DNA from: Dryocosmus kuriphilus
Lineage: Eukaryota > Arthropoda > Insecta > Hymenoptera > Cynipidae
NCBI GenBank assembly: GCA_038277395.1
Contig: CM076192.1
Location: 201,624,161-201,688,160, forward strand
Length of the DNA: 64,000 bases
Direction of reading: 5' to 3'
Shown here one piece after another: positions 10,640-21,417 of the stretch. Each line of letters opens with the position of its first letter. The first letter of the stretch is position 1. Below the pieces are notes generated by a model. That model searched no databases. It was not told the DNA's origin and saw only the letters and a program-made list of their open reading frames with translations. The position numbers were made by a program, and so were the translations under genes.

Positions 10640-11080
10640 ACACTTAAGAAAAAATTGATATATTCTCCAGTTCTTAGCATCTACAATCGGAACAATGAAA
10701 CAGAGTAACGTTTTGATGCTAGTAAACTCCGTTTCGTGGCAGTTCTAACCCAACGAAAAGCGGACGGGAAATTGCATCCGATCTTTCATATTTCTTAAAG
10801 AACTTCAAACATAGAAAGCGTCTACCAGAGTTTTGAATTAGAAACACTGCCAATCATTTACGCTCTTCGACGTTTCCGAGTTTACTTACAGGGTATCAAA
10901 TTGAAAATCTTAACAGACTGTAACTCCTTGAAACTAACCTTAGACCAGAAAAAGTTTAGCCCTAGAATTGCGAAATGGTCTTTATAGTTAGAGAACTGCG
11001 ACAAGGCTGTAGAAGATAGGCCTGCCGATAGCATGTTACACGTGAATGCGCTTAGTCGGAAAATAATTATTGTAGAAGAA
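10640..11080 (+). pseudogene. RNase H domain of the gypsy element
   Basis: Interrupted frames give RFDASKLRFVAVLTQ (first catalytic Asp in the D-A-S context), SFELETLPIIYALRRFRVYL (catalytic Glu region) and ILTDCNSLKLTL (second Asp), the order seen in gypsy RNase H. Several stops are present, for example just before the D-A-S motif and near 10795. The block ends about 30 bases before a hAT MITE insertion. Confidence 0.8.
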
Positions 11081-11109
11081 AATTCTTTTGAAAGGAACAT
11101 GTTTGTAAG

Positions 11110-11529
11110 CAGGGAATGAAAACCGAAACAAAATAACGTCCCGGTTTTGGTCTTGATTTTACCAGGTATTTCGGTATAGGTTTCGGTTCCTTTCCTGTTA
11201 CAGTTTTGAAGAAAAACGCTCAAAATAAGCTTGATAGCCACACATGAAAACAATTAGGTAATATATAGTAATATTCTTTGGTTTTCTAGCATTTTCTCAC
11301 AACATATACTTAAAATTCTAACCAATTTAAAATTTTTACATAATAGATGCCTATATAACAATAATCGGCAGAATTTTTTTTTCGGAACCGATTGGACCGG
11401 TTCCGGTGTTTGAATCGGTTCCGGTTTCGTTCCTTTACAGATGAAAATAACGGTTTTGGTTCCAATTTAGAGAAATGAAACGGTTATAAACAGGTACGGT
11501 TACGGTTTTGGTTTCAGTTTCATTCCTTG
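11110..11529. mobile_element. hAT-type MITE inserted in gypsy pol
   Basis: The left end CAGGGAATGAAAACCGAAAC pairs with the reverse complement of the right end (CAAGGAATGAAACTGAAAC). Flanks TTTGTAAG (11102-11109) and ATTGTAAG (11530-11537) match at 7 of 8 bases, the 8-bp duplication expected for hAT elements. The interior is rich in GGTTTCGGTTCC-like repeats and codes for nothing. It lies between the RNase H and integrase regions, so it arrived after the gypsy element. Confidence 0.8.
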
Positions 11530-11607
11530 ATTGTAAGACAAAATCGCGATCCTTAGATTTGTGAGCTGCGTCATAAGCTAGAAATCACAGAAAACAAATT
11601 CTACGAT

Positions 11608-12750
11608 ATGAGAAATGGTATCGTGTACCGAAAACGAGGTAATCACTTCTTCCTTTATGTCCAAGTGTGGATCGACGATCATGCGATCCACAAGTGCCAC
11701 GATGAATTAGGGCACATGGCCACAGAGGAAACCGTCGAAGCGATACTAACGAACTATTGGTTCCCAGATCTTCGCGCCAAAGTTAAGTTTTATATATCCT
11801 GTTGCTTGAAATTTATTGCTTTTTTACCCACCACAGGAAAAAAGGAGGGGTTTTTCAACCCTATTCCGAAAGAGAACGCTCCCTTTTCTACGTTCCACAT
11901 CGATCATCATGGACCGATAGATAAAAGACTTCCGGCAAAGCAACATGTACTTCTGGTAGCCGATGGTTTCACCAAATTCGTGAAACTATATCCGGTCAAA
12001 ACGACTGCCACTGAAGAGGCGATAAGCACGTTAGATGAACATTGTAGGGATTACATTAGGCCAAAATTTACTGTATCTGATCGCGGGTCGTGTTTCATTT
12101 CCCAGGAACTTGAATCTTACCTTTCCGAAAATAACATTTAATATGTCCGAGTCGCTACGCAGTCTCCAAAGGCAAACAGCCAAGTGGAACGAAATAATCG
12201 CGATTTAGGACCAATGTTCGCCAAACTATCAGGTCCTTCTTGTAAAAGATACTGGAATAAGGTGATACCAGAAGTTGAGTCTGCTCTGAATAACTCACTC
12301 CATAATTCAACAGGAGAAGATCCCAGTAAACTTCTTTTTGGCATTAATCAAAGCGGAAAAATAACTGACGTTTTGGCTAAATATCTAGAACGAAACCGAC
12401 TAGAGACCGAGACCCGTAATTTCGAAGAGCTGGGAGCGGATGCTGAAGAAAAAATTATCAAGGCTCAGCAGTATAGTAAACAATACTTTGATAAAAAGCG
12501 AAAAGAACCTGAGAAATTTCGAAGCAGCGACTATGTTATAATTAAGAACGTAGACAGTACGCCTGGTATTCCGAAAAAGATTATTCCTAAGTCCATGGGT
12601 TCTTATGAAATCATTAAGGTTTTGCGAAATGACTGGTATCTCCTAATAGACGTAGAGAATTTCCAAGTCACGCAGAAACCCTATGCCGGAACTTGGGAAG
12701 CTTGCCACCTGAAATCCTGGCGTTCTGATAACAATCAAAAGTCTGAGTGA
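11608..12750 (+). pseudogene. Retroelement integrase with DDE core and C-terminal domain
   Basis: The first frame (11608-12141) carries the zinc-binding region (HKCHDELGHMATEE, then CC near residue 69) and the first two acidic residues of the DDE core in FHIDHHGP and TVSDRGSCF. After a TAA at 12139 the second frame (12184-12750) supplies the Glu in QVERNNRDL just upstream, then a C-terminal domain with PEKFRSSDYVIIKN and PYAGTWEACHLKSW, typical of insect gypsy elements. One stop separates the halves, so this is the best preserved part of the element. Confidence 0.85.
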
Positions 12751-12864
12751 ATACCTCTGTATCCTATAATAAAGAACCAATACATCATCGACCTTTTCGA
12801 ATAAATGTATTTAAAAACATTATTAATGGTAAGTTTGGGTCGAACTTTGTGCAGAATGGCCGAA

Positions 12865-13036
12865 TTGTAAGTTTAAAGTAATTCTTAAACTAGCTACAGA
12901 GGGCGCGACTAGTGGGAGGGAGCGAGAGCGGATAGTTGGTTTCCGACCGTTGGACCGTAAGCATTTAAAAGTTACAGTTAATAAACATCTATATTCTATA
13001 TTAAGAAACCCCCTTTCATTAACTCCCTACGTATTC
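12865..13036 (+). repeat. Candidate 3' LTR (core) of the gypsy element
   Basis: It matches 7142-7316 through GATAGTTGGTTTCCGACCGT and the AATAAACATCTATATTCTAT stretch, and ends near CATTAACTCCCTAC. TGTAAGTTTAAAG at its start is a plausible LTR beginning. Divergence between the two LTRs is high, indicating an old insertion. Confidence 0.6.
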
Positions 13037-16000
13037 AAAAACTGGTGAAGCGACACTACTTGAGAAAAAAATTCATATTAAATAATAGTCGCCTTCAAAG
13101 AAGCATATGAAAATATTTTTCACAATGCCAATGAACACGTATCACATGAAAATTCATTTTACATCTCTAACACGCATTGAATTAATTTTATTCCCGATTT
13201 ATCAGACCTGGATATCTTATATGTCCACAAACTGGTAAGTTTACCTCAGCTTCTTTTTGTTGAAAACAGAACTATTTTTTTGAAAATTGAAATATTTTTG
13301 CTTAAAAATTAAATCATTTTGATAAAAGTGCAACAATTCAGCGAATAGCAAAGTCAGTAAAGATATATTCTTAAAACTGAGGAATTATTAATGTTATAAA
13401 CAAACATTTATAACGACAACAAGAAGAATACATAAGTGACAATTGCATATTGTTGTTAAAAATAAAATGTGTGAAGAAACACACAGCTTTACGCAACTTG
13501 AAATGTCAAATTCAAGTATTCGTTTATAGGACTTGTCAGTGGCCGCCAAAATAGGGTGCTTTTTAAAGAGAGCTTGAAATGAAAAGTAAAACCAGGAAGT
13601 GTTTTGTTTCTTCGGTGAAAACTGAAGAAATTTCAAGCCGAAGGCTTGCAATTTCTAACATTATATTAGTTTTCAAGTTTCAAAAATAATTAATTCCATT
13701 TCAATCTTTTAAAGTTTTTAAGACTTCAAGTCGAAACACTTCATTTTTGACACAATAATTAAATCGTTAACGAAAAATTTTATAGTTAAGTATTCAAAAA
13801 CAGTATCTCCATAATATTTATGAGGCCAAATTTCTTGTTCTGACAACGTTCAAGAAATTTAGGATTTTGATATTTCACTATTGCTTTTAAATACATTATT
13901 ATCTACAAAATTTTTGTTCAGTCCTTGTTAGTCACGTTAAATAGAAGTGAATAATGCAAGGTTAATATGTTGAGTTAGTAACTCTTATTTTTCGGTTACG
14001 AAGCAATGACTTGAAAATACTTGACATAGGTGGAGGTGAATTTGTCTAATTAGAAGTTTCGAAACATGTTCTCATATTATTTCAGTAAAGTTAAATATAT
14101 GTTACACAACTGTGCTTGTTGATTGAACCTCTGGCCTTGGCACAAATATTTAAACGGTTTTAAGACGTTTCCAGGAGTTTGACGATTATTTAAAGAAGAT
14201 TAATGAATAAGTTTTATTAAATTTATAACCAAAATATTCAGTTCTTTTAGAAAAACCTACAGGCTTCAATAATTTGAATTTATGTTGGAGAATCCCGATT
14301 CCCTTTTTGACAATCTAACCACAAAAAAGCATACATCTGCTCTGGATTTGCGAAAGATATTCATTTTAGGTCATGTTAGGTGATTGTCACCAAAGACTTA
14401 TATTTTTTATGAAAACTTGTAAAAAGTAATGAATCAAGCTTAATATAATGTTTGAAAAGAAATATAATCAATTAATTTTTAAGTAAAAAGTATGCATGTT
14501 CAATTAAATCATTCAATTTTCAACCGAAAACAATGAATTCTCCAAAAAATATAATAGTTGAATTTTTAATCGAAAATTAAAAAACTTCAGCCAAATACTT
14601 ATGTTACACCTAAATTTTAAAACAAAAAACGTATAGAATTACCGACCAAGAATTTAAAAATTGAATGGAACTCATGCAATTTTTTAATGGAATAGTTTAT
14701 TCAATATTGACCTGAAAGAGACCACTTTTTAATAATATATTTCAATTCCTGCACAAGAAATATGAATCGAAAGAAAATGGGTTTTTAGCCAAACAGTTGA
14801 TTTCGACCAAAGAACATCATTCTTCAACAACAGATATTTGTTAATAAAGTTTTTCAATTTCCAAAATATAGTAAATCTATAAATGAAGAAATTAAATTTG
14901 AAAAATAGCATTAATTTTTTTTAAATGTTTGAACTTTCAACCTGAATATTAAAATCTTTTATAAGAAATCATTCATTAAAGAAATAAATTGATATATAAT
15001 CATAAATTATTACATTCTCAATAAGAAAGAATAATTTTTCAATGCAACAGTTTAATATATAACGGAAAAAGACCAATCTTTAACAAACTAGTTCAATTTT
15101 CGCACAAAAAAATGAAATAAAAAAAAAAGGGTAATTTTAGCCAAACAGTTGAATTTCCAAGCAAAAAATGATTTTGTTACCGAAGATATTTTTTTAACAA
15201 GCAGTAAGGCTAAACACGAACATGGGTCGTAACATGTTGTGTAAATATTTCAAAGTGAAATACATATTTTAATGGAATATATATATATAAGGCTTACAAA
15301 GAATTAGAGTAATAATATATTTTTATAAAAAAGAACGGAAGGAAAGACATTTGAAGTGACATTCTAGTAACATATTGTGCCATATACGTATTGAGATTTA
15401 ACGCAATAAGTCTGGACTTAAGCATTTTTTTAAAATGAAAAATCGTAAAAGGTAATTGACAACGAATCATTTTATATGAATTAATAAAATTAGTATATCG
15501 TTAAACACATAACTTCGCAGCAAGACGAAACAAGTGTAATGACAGTAAAATATGGTGTATTTACCACAAGGCGAAATGCAAATCTGAATGGAACATATGC
15601 TTTCCGGAAAAGCAATTTTTGAATACAGGCAAAACCTGGATTTGAGGTATTCAAAGATACGATCGATTTGGTATTACAGAAAATCCTACTTACCAACAGA
15701 ATCAAGAAATGCCACAAATATGAAAAACAGAACACAAACAAAGACTCTCATTTTGCTTGATACAAAGTGCCAATTTGTAAAGCATTCCTTGAGCTTCAAC
15801 CACTTCTATATATACCAACCATCATCTCATTATTTACAAAAATGTTTTCCTGAATACAGGCGATGCGATGTACTTGAAAGAATAAATCGTTGCGCAACGA
15901 ACATTTTTCATAATATAAAATGAGCGCACATTATTCTCTCCTTGAAATCTGGATGTATACTCCAAATCCCCCCGAAAATGAGGCCACGTTTCTTGTTCTG

Positions 16001-16933
16001 ACAAGGCTAAAAAATACCTTAGTAAAAACAGGAAAAATTAGCTCTATTTATATATATTTGAATTTTCAGATGTCGCACTCGCTGTAGAATACTTTGTTAG
16101 CTTTTAACCATTTTCCTTTATTCTGTATTAATAACTGTAGGAAATGAAAATTCTCTGTCTATTTGGAGCCAATTTTTAAAGAACCCATTTCTTGTCAAAA
16201 AACATCCCCTTTTCCCCTCTTTTTCTCGTTTTTCTCGTGTTTCACATAAACGTGGACTAAATTAATGAAATCTTACATGAAACCAGATATTGCTGGCTCA
16301 AAAAAAAACCTTCTTGGATTGAAAATGCAAAAATTTTCTTGACAATTGAACTATTTCTACCTAAAAATTATATCTTTTGGTTCAAAAGTCAATTACTACA
16401 GGTTTGGATGAAAATTCGTTTTTCTTGATTGAGAATTTTTTGCTGGTGAAAATATGACCGTTATTTATTGAAAATAGAATGTTTTGTTTGAAACTGTAAC
16501 TTTTAATGAAAAAACAGATATTTTTGTTAAAGTTAATTCTCTCTTTTGTTGAAAATTCAACAATTTTTAGTTCGAAATTACTTTTTTTTTTTTTTGAAAA
16601 TTAGCTACTCCAGTTTTTCGTTGTTTTTTTATTTGAAAATTTAGCCCTTAAATTCTTGGTTGCGATGTAATATCTTTGTTTCAAAATATAAGTGTTTTCT
16701 TGTTTTTTCACAATTCGTCGATTCTTCTTAAATTCATCATTACTTGAAAAATGATGTTTTTCATTTCAAAAGTAAACGACTAAATTTTTATTGAAGTTTC
16801 TTCTTTCTAGGTTAATAATTAATCCTTTTATATGAAAATTTGACTATTTTTTTGAAAATTGTTTCTCAGGATTCAAAAATGAAGAATAAGAATGCAAAAA
16901 TAAAGGGGGTTTATATATATATACATATATATA
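13037..16933. repeat. Gene-free AT-rich DNA of dispersed and degenerate repeats
   Basis: The stretch contains pieces homologous to other parts of the window: 13210-13230 to 6200-6225 (inverted), 13320-13460 to 2935-3060, 14220-14400 to 4120-4290, and 13800-13990 to 28810-28990 (GTGAGGCCAAATTT, CCTGACAA and TTTTTGTTCAGTC phrases). The rest is TTGAATTTTCAACC-type filler whose orientation reverses after about 16300. Frames such as 15588-15923 show no family resemblance and are not called. Confidence 0.5.
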
Positions 16934-17004
16934 TACAGGGTGTCTAGAAAGTCCCGGGACGGTTGGATATTTCCTCAGGTAAAATATTTTTTAAAAAAGC
17001 GAAG

Positions 17005-17560
17005 GGCATTCCTGAAGTAAATTTCAACGAGGAATTCAATGGTGACCTTCATTTTGACCTTGAAGTTGACCTTCATGGCTTTTTGAAGGGCAACTTTGTT
17101 TCTTTAAACGGAAACCCCCTTTTTTACATCTGCAATCGATAGGGCGGAAAATTCTACGTTCACGTACGTACCCATGTTATAGGTCAATTGTAACTTTCAA
17201 GGTCAGTTAGAGGTTATTTGAAATTAATAAAGTTTTCCAAGAGGTTATTGCAATTCCTGAAGTAAATTTCAACGGGGAATTCAATGGTGACCTTCATTTT
17301 GACCTTGAAGTTGACCTTCATGGCTTTTAAAGGTCAACTTGGTTTTTTTAAATGGAAAACCCCTTTTTTTACATCTGCAATCGATAGAGCGGAAAATTCT
17401 ACGTTCAGGTGCGTACCCAAGTCACAGGTCAAGTGTAACGTTCAAGGTCAGTTAGAGGTTATTTGAAATTAACAAAGCTTTCCAAGATGTCAGTGTAATT
17501 CCTAAAGTAAATTTCAACGGGAAATTCCTTTGTGAGCTCTGTGTTGATCTTGGTGATGAT
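17005..17560. repeat. Left subterminal repeats of the DD41D element, with AAGGTCA half sites
   Basis: CCTGAAGTAAATTTCAACG recurs near 17011 and 17256, with a diverged third start near 17500, a period of about 245 bp. Every unit includes a cluster that, on one strand, reads TCAAGGTCA and TGAAGGTCA, resembling monomeric nuclear-receptor half sites (FTZ-F1/NR5A or ERR class). Mariner-like ends with long direct repeats usually serve as transposase-binding sites. The receptor link is inference. Confidence 0.75.
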
Positions 17561-17740
17561 CTTCAAGGTTTTTTCAAGGTTTTTTCCAAGCAGTTCACGT
17601 TTACGCTTAGCATTACCCAGGAACAACGATGTGGACGTAGTAAATTCTGTTCCCTTTGGGGTGCTTGATTAGCGTGAGACCCCTTGCCTCTCACGTTTCG
17701 GGGTGCTTGATTAGCGTGAGTATCCTTGCCTCTCGCGCTT

Positions 17741-18513
17741 CTGAAGATGTTCGAACTGAAAACCTTGAGCTTCTTGACAAAAAGCTATGCGATTGTAAAA
17801 ATGAGTTACAGCATTCCGAATCATATCCCTATCAATGAAAGTAGGCTGTTGCAGAATCCGATTCTGCAATTCGTCTAAGCTTTCGGGTTACGTTGCGTAT
17901 ACTTTGCTCTTTACATAACCCCAAACAAAATAGTCGAGAGGCGTCAGATTAGGAGATCTAGCAGGCCACTCAATTTCACCCCTTCTTCCAATCCACCTTT
18001 GAGGTAACTGAGTATCCAAATATGCTCGAACCTCCCTACCGCAATGAGTCGCTGCTCCGTCCTGCTGGAACCAAATGTTTTGAAAATTATCGCCTGTAAT
18101 CTCCCTTAATCTTGGTACAATTTGGTTTCTGAGAAGCTCTTCATATGCACGGACACGGAGATTACCATCGATGAAGAAAGGGCCTATCAATGTATCATTC
18201 AAGACACCGGCCCAAACATTAATCCTTTGTGGATATTGTGTGTGACTCTCCAACATCCAGTCAGGATTTGTGTCGGACCAATATCTACAATTTTGCCTGT
18301 TAACTTCACCTTTCAAAGTGAAAGTAGCTTCGTCTGAAAATACTGTATTGTACAAGAAAGAGGATCTCTATCAATTCTGTCGATCATAATTTCACAAAAT
18401 TAAACCCGTCGATCAGGATCGTCTTCATTGAGCTCTTGTACTAGACGAACTTTGTAAGGATGGAAATTAATGCTTTTTAAAATATTTTGCACTGTCTCAG
18501 GAGCAACGCACAG
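17741..18513 (-). pseudogene. DD41D transposase, catalytic C-terminal part
   Basis: The main frame (17888-18355) shows VFSDEATF with the first catalytic Asp, WFQQDGAATH with the second, and SPNLTPLDYFVWG with the third. Exactly 41 residues separate the second and third Asp, the DD41D signature. Other family marks are RINVWAGVL and IEWPARSP. Upstream sequence to 18513 continues the domain (RLVQELNEDDPDRR-like) in another frame. The frame stops at 17885 although similar coding continues to about 17741, so a nonsense change is likely. The product would be a DDE/D transposase acting on the element ends in the nucleus. Confidence 0.85.
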
Positions 18514-19489
18514 TGGGGTAAAATCAAAAAACGAGGTTCAAATCAACTTTTAGAACGCAATTGTGCACCGATTAAAAATTTTTTTTTTTAGAAAATTCAG
18601 GATTAAATTCTTAAGAGATCTGTGGAAGTCGATTTTTTTATTTTTTTTTTATTCAATTGTTATGTTAATGAAAATAGCGACAAAAACTACGATTTTTAAA
18701 ACTTTATTTTTTATCTCCGAGAAAAAATTTTTTCTTATTATTAATGTCGCACGAATTTCTTGCATAAGGACATACGGAATACAAAAATTTGGTTAACTTG
18801 CAAATTTAATTGTTATAAATAAATTATGTCAACAAACAATGAACATTAAGAGCCTGTACATTTCTAGTACATGTTTCTGATCTAAAATTGCATTTTTCAA
18901 TCTCCAGGATAACAACTGATCATAAAATTTCAGTATTTATTATTTTTATGAATTTTCTAAACAAATTATATAAACAAATACCCATTTTAGGCGTTTATAG
19001 ACTGAAAGAATTCGTTTTTTTTTTGCTAGTCATGTTAGAATTACCTTTCCGGTAATGGTTTCTGATAAAATTTTGTTATTTGTCATTAATTGTTTATTTA
19101 ATAAACAAATAACATAAACAAATTCACATTTTAGGCGTTTATAGGCAGAAAGAATTAGACCTTTTCCTTAGTCATGTTAAAATTATGTTACCAGTGACGT
19201 TTTTAAATAAAATTTTACTGTCCATTACTATTTGGTAATTTTATAAACAAATCACATAAAGAAATGCATATCGTGGGCGCTTATAGGCAGAAAAATTCGT
19301 TTTTTTCTTTCAGTCATTTTAACATTATATTACTAGTGATGTTTTCTTATAAAGTTAACCTTTTATTTACAATTTGTTAATTTTATAAACAAATTGCATA
19401 AACAAATGCATATTGTAGGCGTTTATACACATTAATAATTTGTTTTTTCTTTTAACTGTGTTAGAATTATATTTCCAGTGCTTTTTTAT
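18514..19489. mobile_element. About 1-kb insertion splitting the DD41D transposase
   Basis: Coding similarity ends at about 18513 and resumes at about 19490, with non-coding AT-rich DNA between. The insertion contains a 143-bp tandem array. Clean inverted ends and a target duplication were not found, so its class is unknown. Confidence 0.5.
18945..19480. repeat. Four tandem units of about 143 bp
   Basis: Phrases AACAAATTATATAAACAAAT, AACAAATAACATAAACAAAT, AACAAATCACATAAAGAAAT and AACAAATTGCATAAACAAAT start near 18960, 19103, 19246 and 19390, each followed by a GGCGTTTATAG-like phrase, a T-rich tract and TAGTCATGTTA. This is a minisatellite inside the inserted DNA. Confidence 0.8.
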
Positions 19490-19802
19490 TGTGAGCCCCC
19501 TCGCCTCTCACAATTCGGGGTGAGTTTTCAACAAATGCTTGGGCTATGTCCATCTGCATCTCCTCAGATCCTGCAGATTTTGGCCGACCAGTTCTCTGAA
19601 GGTCCTTGGTAGATCCATGATTCATAAAGCACCTTACAGTTCTTTCAATTGTTGATTTTGAGACAGGATTTAACCCTTCTCCATTACGAAAAGTGCGATT
19701 AAAAAGCAAACGAACTTGATCATAAGATCGAACTCGATTTCCCCAACCACGCATCATTAATACAGATACTCTCTCTCGTTCCGAAAGTTTAGCTTGCGCC
19801 AT
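19490..19802 (-). pseudogene. DD41D transposase, N-terminal DNA-binding part
   Basis: The frame starts MAQAKLSERERVSVLMMRGW and continues through VSKSTIERTVRCF and a basic RTGRPKSAG linker. This is a helix-turn-helix DNA-binding region of the DUF4817 type found at the start of these insect transposases, reaching the AFVENSPRI segment that normally leads into the second helix-turn-helix. The start Met at 19802 fits the family start. The rest of the gene lies beyond the insertion. Confidence 0.75.
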
Positions 19803-20079
19803 AATAATCTTTTAGCGAAAGATAGTAAGTATGTACTCGTAATACGTAAATTTAGTTTCGATTCGTAATATTCGTATGGAAAAACGGTATAGAACCTATG
19901 GTATCGCCTTAGGTATTGACTTAGGTGTCGAAAGACGGTATAGGACTGTATAAAACTTTGGGGAGGAACAGAACTCTCACCAGAACACCTGGAACTTTTA
20001 ATGAAACATTTCCTTATGATTTTACAATATACAAAACGCTGTAACCAAGATCAATACAGAGCACACCAATGAGTTTCTC

Positions 20080-20395
20080 ATCGAAATTTACTTCAGGAAT
20101 TGCACTGAACTCTTGGAAAACTTTGTTAATTTCAAATAACCTCTAACTGACCTTGAACGTTACAATTGACCTATGACTTGGGTACGTACCTGAACGTAGA
20201 GTTTTCCGCTCTATCGATTGTAGATGTAAAAAAAGGGGTTTTCCATTTAAAAAAAACGCAGTCGACCTTCAAAAAGCTATGAAGGTCAACTTCAAGGTCA
20301 AAATGAGGGTCACCATTGAATTCCTCGTTGAAATTTACTTCAGGAATGACCTTCATTTTTTTGAGAAATATTTTACCCGAGGAAATATCCAACCG
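20080..20395. repeat. Right subterminal repeats of the DD41D element
   Basis: One full and one partial unit, inverted relative to 17005-17560, with TTACTTCAGGAATTGCACTG near 20094 and TTACTTCAGGAATGACC near 20335. AAGGTCA half sites are present as on the left. Confidence 0.75.
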
Positions 20396-20413
20396 TCCCG
20401 CGACTTTTTAACT

Positions 20414-20698
20414 GTATATATAATTATATATAAATATATTTTAAAAATTCATAAATGAAAAATAAGGTAGGAAAAATAATGGACTTAGGGAAGGTGTTCG
20501 TTTTTTTCTGGATTTTCGCAATGTTCTAGGGGTTGTGAGACATAAACTTATCAGAAAGAAAATGGCCTAATTTCATCAAATGGTTTATTTTAATTTTCAA
20601 AAATGGGTACTTTGTGGTCTATAATATGCTCAAGTTGAAATAATTTCGACGTGATAACAAATAGGCGAAAAAAAGTAGGTGAATTTAAAAAATGTTAG
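20414..20698. other. Gene-free AT-rich interval
   Basis: AT-rich sequence between the DD41D right end and the zinc-tail fragment. No feature recognised. Confidence 0.4.
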
Positions 20699-21032
20699 AT
20701 CAACCAGATTCACAATGGATGCAGGTGTAATAGCTGGCTGTTAAATTGGCACATTTAAAATAAACAGGCCTATCGCAACTATGACAGTGAAACGAGTTGT
20801 TTCAGTTTAATTTTTTTGGCATAAGAGCATTGCAAATGATGCAAAAGTCCTCATCTTCAGAGTCCGACATATTTCGTTTCGTCATTACGGCCGAAGATTT
20901 TCTTGGGCGTACGCTCTTCGATTTCAATGCTTTTCGTACGTTTTTCTTCTGGTTTTCTGTATTCTGCGAATCTTTTGTTTTTTTTGCGTCAGATTTGCGG
21001 CGTAAATTGGCCACATTAACTTCCGAAGTCAA
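20699..21032 (-). pseudogene. Zinc-binding C-terminal tail of a probable jerky/pogo-type transposase
   Basis: The - strand frame has a basic region (RKALKSKSVRPRKSSA), an acidic DSEDEDFCIICNALM stretch, and after an in-frame TAA at about 20800 continues with FHCHSCDRPVYFKC and SYYTCIHC. Four CxxC-like pairs after a DSEDE acidic patch resemble the PHD-like zinc tail at the end of CENP-B/jerky-type transposases of insects. No helix-turn-helix or DDE core is nearby, so only the tail survives. Assignment is by pattern and moderate at best. Confidence 0.4.
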
Positions 21033-21417
21033 AATAGTGCTTTCCGTTCATTTTCGACTCTATTAGGTTTTTAGATCGGAGTGTTGTGTTTCGGAGGAGC
21101 ACCTCCTGTAATACATGCTGGATTAGGGAATTATACTTTTGGGTTGTGTACATAAACGCGATATACGGCTATTAAATACGATTTTACGTTTATAGATTAC
21201 AAAAATACAATGTTCAGAGCTTAAAGCGTGTCTCACGAAACCCCGTCGCTCACGATCCCCCGATCACCCTTATATATATAAATACAATATATTATACAAT
21301 GTATGTAAATTACCCTGGTTCGAAAATGAAAGCTAAGCAAGGAAAAATAAAGGAAAATTTCAATTGACATATATTGTATGTTATAACATGTTATATTTAT
21401 GTTCATACTCTAACTTA
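21033..21417. other. Gene-free interval before the Tc1 element
   Basis: Short AT-rich sequence, including a TATATATA tract near 21270. No gene or clear repeat unit was found. Confidence 0.4.

Larger units (their letters stand above)
7142..13036 (+). mobile_element. Decayed Ty3/gypsy-class LTR retrotransposon
   Basis: Two matching terminal blocks (about 7142-7316 and 12865-13036) enclose, in order, gag, CCHC zinc knuckles, an aspartic protease, reverse transcriptase, RNase H and integrase, all on the + strand. RT followed by RNase H and then integrase is the Ty3/gypsy order. Every domain carries frameshifts or stops, and a hAT MITE sits between RNase H and integrase, so the copy is old and inactive. 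No env is seen between integrase and the 3' LTR. Confidence 0.85.
16936..20413 (-). mobile_element. Full-length DD41D-type mariner/IS630 transposon
   Basis: The left end CAGGGTGTCTAGAAAGTCCC follows TA at 16934-16935. The right end is its diverged inverse (CCAACCGTCCCGCGACTTTT, then TA near 20414). Subterminal repeats of about 245 bp lie inside both ends, two to three on the left and about one and a half on the right. A transposase split in two lies on the - strand. The repeat-bearing end equals the block at 1-795. Confidence 0.85.

Noticed and set aside
15588..15923. 111-aa + strand frame
   Set aside because: No motif, and the region is unique AT-rich DNA between repeats; a frame of this size is expected by chance occasionally.
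18945..19480. Regularly spaced repeats as a possible CRISPR array
   Set aside because: Units are 143 bp, diverged across their length, with no unique spacers between short identical repeats, and the DNA is eukaryotic.
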